Assembly: GCA_050329575.1 (NCBI GenBank)
Contig: JBHJOP010000118.1
Coordinates: 1-14,499 of the forward strand
DNA: 14,499 nt
Direction of reading: 5' to 3'
DNA from: JAUXFS01 sp050329575
GTDB lineage: Bacteria; Pseudomonadota; Alphaproteobacteria; Rhodospirillales; Defluviicoccaceae
The notes beneath the pieces are model-generated. The model did not search any database and was not told the origin of the DNA. It was given only the letters and a program-made list of their open reading frames with translations. Position 1 is the stretch's first letter, and each line of letters starts with the position of its first letter. Shown piece after piece: positions 1 through 5,787 of the stretch. The position numbers and the translations under genes were made by a program.

Positions 1-542
1 GTGTCGTTGCCCGACCCGCCGAGCATGATGTCGTCGCCGTCTTCGCCGAACATCAGGTCGTTGCCGCCGTCGCCCTTCATGCAGTCGTTGCCGGCGCCGC
101 CGTACATGGTGTCCTTGCCACGGCCGCCCGACATCGCGTCGTCGCCGTCGCCGCCGGACATCCAGTCGTTGCCGCCGTCACCGAACATGGTGTCGTCGCC
201 GCTGCCACCGTACATCGTGTCCTTGCCGGTGCCGCCGCTCATGCAGTCGTCGCCGTCGTCGCCGTACATCTTGTCGTTGCCGGCCTCGCCCTTCATGATG
301 TCGTTGCCGTCGCCGCCGCGCATGAAATCGTGCCCGCGACCGCCGAACATCGTGTCCTCGCCGGCATCGCCCCACATCAGGTCGTTGCCGTCTTCGCCGT
401 ACATCAGGTCGTTGCCGTCGCCGCCTTCCATGTGGTCGCCGTCGTCGCCGCCGTACATCTTGTCGTTGCCGCCTTCGCCGAACATGTTGTCGGCGCCTTC
501 CTCACCCCACATAACCTCGCCTTCCTCGGTCCCAACCATGTG
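1..542 (-). repeat. Tandem 27-bp coding repeats (RTX nonapeptides)
   Basis: About twenty imperfect 27-bp units, each encoding one nonapeptide of the RTX protein. The invariant element per unit is the ATG codon for the ladder Met and the GGC/GAC codons around it. Units differ mainly at the variable residues, so they look like old duplications kept by selection, not a recent expansion. Confidence 0.9.
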
Positions 543-590
543 GTCCGGGTTCGGGGTGCCGAAGTACGGCGGTGCGAAAAATTGTGCCAT
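1..590 (-). CDS. RTX-repeat (haemolysin-type Ca2+-binding) protein with methionine-ladder repeats, 3' end outside window
   Basis: The first 196 residues are visible; the C-terminus lies beyond base 1. The start is ATG at 590, preceded by a strong GGAGGA ribosome site. After about 17 residues (MAQFFAPPYFGTPNPDH) the protein becomes uninterrupted nonapeptide repeats of the GGxGxDxUx type (examples: GGDGNDLMY, GDGGNDWMS, GGRGKDTMY). These repeats bind Ca2+ and fold into a parallel beta-roll, usually in proteins exported by type I secretion with a C-terminal signal. There is no N-terminal signal peptide, which agrees. Oddly, the U position, usually Leu or another aliphatic residue, is Met in every repeat: Met18, 27, 36 and so on to 189, exactly nine apart, 20 times. 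The first two repeats are degenerate, with Glu for Asp. Only two cysteines are seen (116, 170). No secretion genes lie in this window. The RTX class is certain; substrate, partner and function are unknown. Confidence 0.9.
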   Translation of the reverse strand, partial: MAQFFAPPYFGTPNPDHMVGTEEGEVMWGEEGADNMFGEGGNDKMYGGDDGDHMEGGDGNDLMYGEDGNDLMWGDAGEDTMFGGRGHDFMRGGDGNDIMKGEAGNDKMYGDDGDDCMSGGTGKDTMYGGSGDDTMFGDGGNDWMSGGDGDDAMSGGRGKDTMYGGAGNDCMKGDGGNDLMFGEDGDDIMLGGSGND

Positions 591-596
591 TTTCTC

Positions 597-639
597 CTCC
601 AAGTGATTGAGTTAACTCGAACACTCCCCGTTGGAGTGT
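597..639 (-). promoter_or_regulatory. Structured leader of the RTX gene with alternative pairing to its ribosome site
   Basis: A 7-bp hairpin (ACACTCC at 621-627 with GGAGTGT at 633-639, 5-nt loop) and a 10-bp palindrome GAGTTAACTC (609-618) lie just upstream of the start codon. In the mRNA, CTCCAA (complement of 631-636) can pair either within this hairpin or with TTGGAG (complement of 597-602), which overlaps the Shine-Dalgarno sequence. The pairings are directly visible; a regulatory role is inference. Confidence 0.35.
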
Positions 640-714
640 CTCTTCCGGCCGCCAGCGGTTCACGAACACGACTCTCGGCCGGCAACGGGATCATAGGGGA
701 GGAGAAGCCGCGAA

Positions 715-775
715 AATGCCCTCATTTGTGTAGGAAGTTTATACTAATACAACTAAAAATCGTTCAGCGCACGTG
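715..775 (-). promoter_or_regulatory. AT-rich promoter-like island upstream of the RTX gene
   Basis: A stretch of about 50 bases (721-770) is strikingly AT-rich against the GC-rich background and contains TATAAA on the minus strand. A TGAACG hexamer 17 bases upstream is only a weak -35 match. It is the most plausible promoter for the RTX gene, leaving a leader of roughly 130 nt. The rest of the gene-free stretch 591-1001 holds only hairpins and no credible coding sequence. Confidence 0.3.
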
Positions 776-934
776 ACGCGGCCTCGCGCGCCGATTCAAC
801 TTTTGCGAGAAGCGAAGCGCCGTGAAGCGGCGGCCAATGATTGAACAAGGATCGGTTGCACCGCATGGCGCCGCCACTCGCAACCTTGCGAGGACCGTGA
901 CCGCCGCGATGTTCAGGAGATATTTCCTGTCTCG

Positions 935-991
935 GCGTTCCGTGCCGGTGCCGTCAGCGGCGCGGACGGACCGACGGCACCGGCAGAACGC
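935..991. terminator. Long hairpin just downstream of the YflT-like gene
   Basis: A 13-bp perfect stem (943-955 with 973-985, 17-nt loop) is extended by an outer 6-bp stem (935-940 with 986-991) across a 2-nt bulge. It begins 11 bases past the stop codon of the minus-strand gene at 1002. No T-run follows on the minus strand, so it may be a Rho-assisted terminator or an mRNA 3'-protecting structure and not a classical intrinsic terminator. Confidence 0.5.
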
Positions 992-1001
992 GACGGCGCG
1001 A

Positions 1002-1646
1002 CTACACCCGTGCCTTTGGCAGGAACGGATCGGGCTCGAAACCCACCAGCGGATCGATTTCCGGTTGCGCGGACGCCGGCAGGTCGTGGACGTGCACGTC
1101 GTCGGCGGCATGCCTGGTGAGGATGTCGACGGCGCGCCGCTCGTGCTCTCCGTCCCGGATCCTGATCCAGAGCAGAAGCCCGCCCTTGTCCAGCTGCGCC
1201 TGCATGTCCTTGGCCCGCTCGCGTCCGAGCCACTTCGCGGCGATCGTTCCGATCAGACCGCCGCCGCCGCCGGCCGCCACCGCGCCGATGATGGCCGCCG
1301 CCAGCGTCCCGCCCGAGGCGACGATCGCCCCGACGGCGGCGACGGCGCCGACGTAGGCGAGCCCGCCGATGATGCCGGTGCGAGCCTCGACCAGGGAGTC
1401 CCGTCCGATGTAGGCGGCCCTCGCCGCCTTGGGATCGTCCTCCAGTTCACCCACCTTGGCGTACACGTGGCCGAGCTTCTCCTCCACGGTCCGCGATCCG
1501 GCGAGCAGGCTGATCTCTGACCGGTCGAACCCGGAGACCTGCAACTCGTCGACGGCCGCCTGCAGGGCGTTCCAATCGCGAAAAACGCCGACGGCCTCGC
1601 GAATGGTGACGGCCGGGGCAGACGGTTGTCGTTCGGTTTCGCTCAT
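1002..1646 (-). CDS. Glycine-zipper membrane protein with YflT/general-stress-17M-like layout
   Basis: 214 residues. Start is ATG at 1646 with a very strong site (GGAGGAGGTG) 5-6 bases upstream; an in-frame extension to 1892 has no such support. Residues 15-50 (REAVGVFRDWNALQAAVDELQ and on to ISLLAG) match the pattern of the short alpha/beta domain of YflT-type stress proteins, in which a strand is followed by a helix spanning a paired-residue insert and a second strand. Residues 91-137 form two Gly/Ala-rich hydrophobic segments, a likely glycine-zipper membrane hairpin. Residues 154-190 (GGLLLWIRI then ILTRHAADDVHVHD) again look like a small strand-helix-strand domain. Function is unknown; such proteins are often induced by general stress. 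It is transcribed divergently from matB across 188 bases. Confidence 0.8.
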   Translation of the reverse strand: MSETERQPSAPAVTIREAVGVFRDWNALQAAVDELQVSGFDRSEISLLAGSRTVEEKLGHVYAKVGELEDDPKAARAAYIGRDSLVEARTGIIGGLAYVGAVAAVGAIVASGGTLAAAIIGAVAAGGGGGLIGTIAAKWLGRERAKDMQAQLDKGGLLLWIRIRDGEHERRAVDILTRHAADDVHVHDLPASAQPEIDPLVGFEPDPFLPKARV

Positions 1647-1680
1647 TGCGCACCTCCTCCCAACCCTGAGACAGTCTCGC

Positions 1681-1700
1681 CACGAGCCTGTTCGCTCGTG
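1681..1700. other. Inverted repeat in the divergent YflT-like / matB intergenic region
   Basis: Perfect 7-bp arms CACGAGC (1681-1687) and GCTCGTG (1694-1700) around a 6-nt centre, 35 bases upstream of the minus-strand start at 1646. A second pair, CCCGCCGCC (1749-1757) and GGCGGCGGG (1772-1780), lies nearer matB. These may be an operator or leader hairpins; nothing more can be said. Confidence 0.3.
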
Positions 1701-1834
1701 TGGTTCGTCAATGATGGCCGACCTGCACCGCTTTTTCCAGCACCTTCGCCCGCCGCCCTCTCGACAGCGCCGGCGGCGGGGGGTAGACGGGTTTCGAGCA
1801 TCCGGTCCGGTCGCGGACTCGAGGGGTGAGAAGC

Positions 1835-3373
1835 ATGGGCGACGCCAACCTCTACGCGCTGTTCCGGTCCCGTTTCCCTGGCGACGCGACACCGTTCCTG
1901 GAGACCGACGACGGTGTCCGGCTCCGGTATTCGGAGGTCGACGAGCGGTCGGGACGGATTCTCGCCCTGCTCGAGGCGTTGGGGGTGCGCAAGGGCGATC
2001 GGGTCATCGCCCAGGTCGACAAGTCGCCACAGGCGGTGCTGCTCTACCTCGCCTGCTTGCGCCGAGGGGCGATCTACATCCCGCTCAACACCGCCTACAC
2101 CCCGGCGGAGGTCCGCTACTTCCTCGCGGACGCCGAGCCCGCCCTGTTCGTGGTCCGCCCCGAGACCGTCGAGGTCTACGGGGCGATGGCGAAGGCGCTC
2201 GGCGTCCCGCATGTCCTCGGCCTCGGTGCCGACGGCGAAGGCACGTTGACGGAGCGGAGCGGGGAGATGGGCGCCAACCCGGGGATCGAGCCCTGCGCCG
2301 GGGACGACCTGGCGGCGATCCTCTACACCTCGGGCACCACCGGACGGTCGAAGGGCGCGATGCTGAGCCACCGCAATCTCGCCGCCAACGCCCTGACCCT
2401 CCACCGCCTCTGGGGCTGGCGGGCGGGGGATGTCCTCCTCCACGCGCTGCCGATCTACCACGTCCACGGCCTGTTCGTGGCGCTGCATTGTGCGCTGCTC
2501 GGTGGCTCGCCGGTGTTGTTCCTGCCCCGGTTCGATGCCGGCGCCGTTCTGCGGCTGCTGCCGCGGGCGACGGTGTTCATGGGCGTTCCCACGTTCTACA
2601 CCCGGCTGCTCGAGGAACCGGGGCTCGACCGGGCGGTGTGCCGCAACATGCGGCTGTTCATCGCCGGTTCCGCGCCGCTGCTCGCCGACACCTTCGCCGC
2701 CTTCGCTCAGCGCACCGGACATCGCATCCTCGAGCGCTACGGGATGACCGAAGCCGGCATGATCACCTCCAACCCCTACGACGGCGAGCGCGTTCCGGGC
2801 ACCGTCGGCTTCCCGCTGCCGGATGTCGAGGCCCGCGTCGTCGACGAGGCGGGCAACGAGGTCGCCCGCGGCCGGCCCGGCGTCCTCGAGATCCGCGGGC
2901 CGAACGTGTTCGGGGGCTACTGGCGGATGCCCGACAAGACCGCCGCCGAGTTCCGCGGCGACGGCTTCTTCGTCACCGGCGACGTCGCGGTGATGGCTGC
3001 GGACGGACGGGTGTCGATCGTCGGGCGGGCCAAGGACCTGATCATCTCCGGCGGTTTCAACGTCTATCCGAAGGAGATCGAGGACCGCATCGATGCCGTT
3101 CCCGGGGTCAAGGAATCAGCGGTGATCGGCCTGCCGCACCCGGACTTCGGCGAGGCCGTCGCCGCGGTGGTGGTCGGCGACGACAGCGCCCCGCTGACCG
3201 AGGCGACGATCCTCGCGCATCTGTCGGGCGAGCTCGCCCGCTTCAAACAGCCGAAGCGGGTGTTCTTCGTCGACGAGTTGCCGCGCAACACGATGGGCAA
3301 GGTGCAGAAGAACGAGCTCCGCGATCGCTACGCCGGCACCTTCGCCGAGCGCGGACCGGCGGCGGCACGATGA
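1835..3373 (+). CDS. matB: Malonyl-CoA synthetase (acyl-adenylate-forming enzyme)
   Basis: 512 residues, the normal size for MatB. Activates malonate with ATP and joins it to CoA, giving malonyl-CoA, AMP and PPi in the cytoplasm. ANL-superfamily motifs in order: P-loop YTSGTTGRSKG (164-174), RYGMTE (301-306), the TGD motif (381-383), GRAKDLIISGGFNVYPKEIE hinge (397-416) and the catalytic Lys489 in NTMGKVQKN. From memory of rhizobial MatB, long stretches agree, including LYLACLR, PLNTAYT, GTVGFPLPD and GPNVFGGYWRMPDKTAAEF. ATG at 1835 is chosen because GAGGGG sits 8 bases upstream; a GTG at 1826 in frame would overlap that site. No malonate transporter or decarboxylase is adjacent, so the role may be malonate scavenging or malonyl-CoA supply. 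The EndoU gene follows after 32 bases and may be cotranscribed. Confidence 0.92.
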   Translation: MGDANLYALFRSRFPGDATPFLETDDGVRLRYSEVDERSGRILALLEALGVRKGDRVIAQVDKSPQAVLLYLACLRRGAIYIPLNTAYTPAEVRYFLADAEPALFVVRPETVEVYGAMAKALGVPHVLGLGADGEGTLTERSGEMGANPGIEPCAGDDLAAILYTSGTTGRSKGAMLSHRNLAANALTLHRLWGWRAGDVLLHALPIYHVHGLFVALHCALLGGSPVLFLPRFDAGAVLRLLPRATVFMGVPTFYTRLLEEPGLDRAVCRNMRLFIAGSAPLLADTFAAFAQRTGHRILERYGMTEAGMITSNPYDGERVPGTVGFPLPDVEARVVDEAGNEVARGRPGVLEIRGPNVFGGYWRMPDKTAAEFRGDGFFVTGDVAVMAADGRVSIVGRAKDLIISGGFNVYPKEIEDRIDAVPGVKESAVIGLPHPDFGEAVAAVVVGDDSAPLTEATILAHLSGELARFKQPKRVFFVDELPRNTMGKVQKNELRDRYAGTFAERGPAAAR

Positions 3374-3405
3374 TGATCGCGGCGGCGAGCGGATAGGATG
3401 CCGCG

Positions 3406-3939
3406 ATGGTCGCGTGGGCCCGGTTGCGGCGGATGGCGTGGGTGCTCGCCGCCGCGCTGGTGCTCGGCGGCAACGGCGGCATCCCCGTCGAGGCGAGCGA
3501 TTGCCGGGCCGCCGCCTTCCATTGGAGCGACGGCGCGCCGGCGGTCAACCTGCGGCACGTCTTCTGCGGCGAACTCCGCCGCGGTCGACCGCTCGGGGTC
3601 CACTCGATGCGCCTCGTCGGCACCTCGCCGGTGGTGACGGCCGTCGCTCCCCGGCCGGACGGTCGCGACGGGATCTACGACGCCCGGGTCCGGTTCCGCA
3701 ACGGCGCCACCAAGTTCTCGACCTTCTTCCCCGACGCCTGCACGGTCGAGCAGGTGGTGGCGTCGATCCGCCACGCCGCCACCCACGGGACCCGCGATCA
3801 CCCGCAGTGGGGGAAACTCGGGCCTTCGGCGCCCGCTGCCGACGCGGCCGGCTTCTGCCTCGACGCCGCCGGCCGGCCGTTCGACATCCGCATCGGCGTG
3901 CTGGCGGACGGCCGCGTCAACACCGCGTTTCCGGACTAG
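3406..3939 (+). CDS. Secreted EndoU-fold nuclease (putative toxin)
   Basis: 177 residues. Residues 1-30 are a classical Sec signal peptide (RLRR, then AWVLAAALVLGG, cleavage likely after VEA). The mature part matches the bacterial EndoU pattern: LRHVFCGE with His51, GVHS with His66 (15 residues apart), a GIYDARV strand, TKFSTFFPDACT with Lys103, the helix VEQVVASIRHA, and a C-terminal DIRIGVLADGRVNTAFP. His51, His66 and Lys103 would be the His-His-Lys triad of EndoU enzymes. The terminal motif has Phe175 where many members have Tyr. Four cysteines (33, 54, 112, 151) suit an oxidising compartment. Bacterial EndoU domains are usually C-terminal parts of large polymorphic toxins acting on RNA; here the domain stands alone. 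The next gene, 22 bases on, is placed like an immunity gene. Fold assigned by motif only. Confidence 0.7.
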   Translation: MVAWARLRRMAWVLAAALVLGGNGGIPVEASDCRAAAFHWSDGAPAVNLRHVFCGELRRGRPLGVHSMRLVGTSPVVTAVAPRPDGRDGIYDARVRFRNGATKFSTFFPDACTVEQVVASIRHAATHGTRDHPQWGKLGPSAPAADAAGFCLDAAGRPFDIRIGVLADGRVNTAFPD

Positions 3940-3961
3940 CGACGGAGGCCCCCCACCGCCC

Positions 3962-4315
3962 ATGAGCCCGCCCGTGAGCCCGCCCGTGAGCGCGACCTTC
4001 CGCGATCGGCGCGGGCGGCTCCGCGCCGCCCCCGGGGCCTTCCCGCCGCTGCTGGCGGATTTCCTCGAGACCGACGTCCGCGACGATCCGGACCGGTGCG
4101 GCGAACTCCGAACCGCGCTCGCCCGGGCGCGCGGCGGCGAGCCGTTCGAAGCCTTCGGCAACCTCTACGTGCTGAGCGTCGACGCCGGGGGGGCGGTGAT
4201 CCGCAACGCCTACGACCACGGCGCCCCGCCGCTCAGGCTGTCGCTCTCGGCCCTCGAAGCGGCGCTCGCCGCGTGGTGCGCCGGTCTCGCCTCCGCCCCC
4301 GTCGACCGTCGGTAG
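3962..4315 (+). CDS. Small protein downstream of EndoU, candidate immunity protein
   Basis: 117 residues, 22 bases after the EndoU gene. The N-terminus is a tandem SPPV repeat; the rest is compact: residues 27-41 (FPPLLADFLETDVRD), a helix around 46-57, a strand pair FEAFGNLYVLSVDAG and AVIRNAYDH (62-86), and a C-terminal helix LSALEAALAAWCAGL (95-109). The layout of a short acidic start, G-N-x-Y/A strand, I-x-N strand and final helix with Trp resembles small cytoplasmic immunity proteins found after toxin nucleases, but I cannot name a family with certainty. There is no signal peptide, as expected if it protects the cytoplasm. The start is uncertain: three copies of a 12-bp repeat provide ATG at 3962 and GTG at 3974 and 3986, all in frame. 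GGAGG lies rather far (13 bases) before the ATG. Confidence 0.6.
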   Translation: MSPPVSPPVSATFRDRRGRLRAAPGAFPPLLADFLETDVRDDPDRCGELRTALARARGGEPFEAFGNLYVLSVDAGGAVIRNAYDHGAPPLRLSLSALEAALAAWCAGLASAPVDRR

Positions 4316-4331
4316 CCGGCGCGAACAACCA

Positions 4332-4348
4332 GCCGGCATGCGGCCGGC
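4332..4348. terminator. Hairpin between convergent genes
   Basis: GCCGGC (4332-4337), 5-nt loop, GCCGGC (4343-4348), lying between the end of the plus-strand EndoU partner gene and the end of the minus-strand small membrane protein. Its position suits a bidirectional terminator, but there is no T-run on either side. Confidence 0.4.
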
Positions 4349-4355
4349 GGCGGCC

Positions 4356-4514
4356 TCAGCGCGTGCGCCCCAGCGTCACCAGAATGGCGGCGATCAGGCC
4401 ACCCACCGCGCCCGCGGCGGCGAGGTCCGGGCTGCCTCCCGGCATCGCCCCGCCAATCACGAAGCCGCCCGCGACCAGGGCAACGACCATCAGGGATGTG
4501 CGAAAACCGAACAC
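4356..4514 (-). CDS. Small two-helix membrane protein
   Basis: 52 residues from a GTG at 4514; an alternative GTG at 4568 would add 18 Arg-rich residues but its GGAGG is directly against the codon. Two hydrophobic segments are evident: SLMVVALVAGGFVIGGAM (7-24) and LAAAGAVGGLIAAILVTL (31-48), separated by PGGSPD, ending in GRTR. This is a helical hairpin, probably in the inner membrane. I do not recognise a family. The protein is short and of simple composition, but the amphipathic ending and the gene's place between a convergent hairpin and an upstream CRP-type site favour a real gene. Confidence 0.45.
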   Translation of the reverse strand: MFGFRTSLMVVALVAGGFVIGGAMPGGSPDLAAAGAVGGLIAAILVTLGRTR

Positions 4515-4616
4515 GTCACACTCGCTTCTTCTCCGTCCCCGGCGATCTCGGGTAACGCCATCGGTCACCCCTCCGGACGGCCGAGGGGCAGGCTAGACGC
4601 TCAAGGGAGACAACTC

Positions 4617-4632
4617 TGTGAAGCTGATCACA
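4617..4632. promoter_or_regulatory. CRP/FNR-superfamily type binding palindrome
   Basis: TGTGA-AGCTGA-TCACA is an exact match to the CRP half-site pair with the standard 6-bp centre. It lies about 100 bases upstream of the small membrane protein (minus strand) and downstream of the dehydrogenase, in a 284-base gene-free stretch that is otherwise AT-richer than the surroundings. The match is seen directly; that a CRP-like regulator of this organism binds it is inference. Confidence 0.45.
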
Positions 4633-4693
4633 CAGTTGCGGTTTTTTTCGGGCACGCCACCCCATGCCCGCCAGAAGTGTACAATATCAAGAA

Positions 4694-4771
4694 TTGCGGC
4701 CGCAACAGCCCTGATTCCCGGATCGCGCCATCACTGCGAGTATTTTCTCTGCCAGAGAGAGAACGATCGTT
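4694..4771. other. Cluster of short palindromes downstream of the dehydrogenase gene
   Basis: Three small symmetric elements: TTGCGGCCGCAA (4694-4705), TCTCT-gcc-AGAGA (4746-4758) and AACGATCGTT (4762-4771). On the minus strand a T5 run (complement of the A-run near 4773-4777) lies between the dehydrogenase stop and these. The group may end transcription of the sulfotransferase-dehydrogenase unit; none is a textbook terminator. Confidence 0.3.
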
Positions 4772-4798
4772 GAAAAACGGGGCGACGCCGCGCGATCC

Positions 4799-5752
4799 CT
4801 AACCGGGGTCCGCGCGCCCGCCGACGAACGCCTCGATGTTGTCGATCATCCGATCGGCGAGCGCCTGCATCGCCTGCCGGCTGGCCCAGGCGACGTGCGG
4901 GGTGAGGATGAAGTCGGGGCGGTCGAGGAGCGCCAGCAGCGGGCTCGTGTCGGCCGGCGGCTCGACGGCGAGGACATCGAAAGCGGCGCCGGCGATCAGG
5001 CCCTCGCGGAGCGCCACCACCAGGTCGGCCTCGTCGACCAGACCGCCGCGGGCGGTGTTGATCAGCAGCGGCCGCCGGCCCATCGCGCGGAACTCCGGCA
5101 TCGCGATCATGCCGCGGGTCTCGGGCGTCAGCGGTGCATGCAGGGTGAGGACGTCCGCGGTCGCCAGCACCTCCTCCCACGGCGTGTAGAGCGGCCCGAG
5201 CCCGGTCCGGCCCTTGTGGGCGGCGAACATCACCGTCATCCCGAACGCCCGGCCGATGGTGGCGACGCCCTGGCCGATCGATCCCTCGCCGACGATGCCG
5301 AGGCGGCCGCCGCGCAGTTCGTCGACCGGGTGGCCGAAGAAACAGAACTGGCCGGCCCGTTGCCAGAGGCCGCGGCGGACGTCCTCGACGTAGGGGATCA
5401 GACTGCGGCGCAACGCCAGCATCAGCGCGAAGGTGTGCTCGGGCACCGTCGCGGTGGCGTAGCCGACGACGTTGGCGACCGGAATGCCGCGCTCGCGGCA
5501 GAATCCCACGTCGATGTTGTCGGTGCCGGTGGCGGCGACGGCGATCATCTTCAGCCGCGGCAACCGCTCGATCGCCGCGCGGCGGACCGGCACCTTGTTG
5601 ACGATCAGGATGTCGGCATCGCGGGCCCGCTCCACGACCTCGCCGGCCGCGGTGCGGCCCCAGTCGGTCCAGCGGTGCGGGAACGCCGGCGGCCGGACGA
5701 CGATCTCCGGCGGCAGGGTGTCCCGTTCGAGAAAGACGATGTCGAGGGTCAT
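4799..5752 (-). CDS. hprA: D-isomer 2-hydroxyacid dehydrogenase, hydroxypyruvate reductase / glycerate dehydrogenase-like
   Basis: 317 residues; ATG at 5752 with GGAGG 7-8 bases upstream. A cytoplasmic NAD(P)H-dependent enzyme of the formate/glycerate dehydrogenase family, which reduces 2-oxoacids such as hydroxypyruvate to D-hydroxyacids. The nucleotide-binding loop reads GEGSIG (155-160), slightly unusual with Glu in the second position. The catalytic set is complete: Arg235 in NTARGGLVDE, Glu264 in VLAVEPP and His286 in LTPHVAW. The substrate-side segment VAATGTDNIDV (72-82) and QFCFFGHPVDEL (135-146) resemble bacterial HprA, so glycerate dehydrogenase is the best guess, though substrate cannot be read from sequence. 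It follows the sulfotransferase after 35 bases and is probably in the same transcript, an unexpected pairing. The gene symbol is tentative. Confidence 0.85.
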   Translation of the reverse strand: MTLDIVFLERDTLPPEIVVRPPAFPHRWTDWGRTAAGEVVERARDADILIVNKVPVRRAAIERLPRLKMIAVAATGTDNIDVGFCRERGIPVANVVGYATATVPEHTFALMLALRRSLIPYVEDVRRGLWQRAGQFCFFGHPVDELRGGRLGIVGEGSIGQGVATIGRAFGMTVMFAAHKGRTGLGPLYTPWEEVLATADVLTLHAPLTPETRGMIAMPEFRAMGRRPLLINTARGGLVDEADLVVALREGLIAGAAFDVLAVEPPADTSPLLALLDRPDFILTPHVAWASRQAMQALADRMIDNIEAFVGGRADPG

Positions 5753-5787
5753 GGGGGTCCTCCGCAGACCGAGGGGCGGCCGCGCGT

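Noticed and set aside
1..606. Plus-strand open frame of Ser/Pro-rich nonapeptides, and the possibility of a CRISPR-like or satellite array from the 27-bp periodicity
   Set aside because: It is the complement of the RTX coding repeats. The minus strand has the start codon, a strong ribosome site and a known protein repeat; units are contiguous with no spacers.
1429..3396. Long plus-strand frame overlapping matB, and a minus-strand 359-residue frame over 1643-2722
   Set aside because: Both are Arg-rich out-of-frame readings of matB and its upstream region; only the matB frame shows conserved enzyme motifs.
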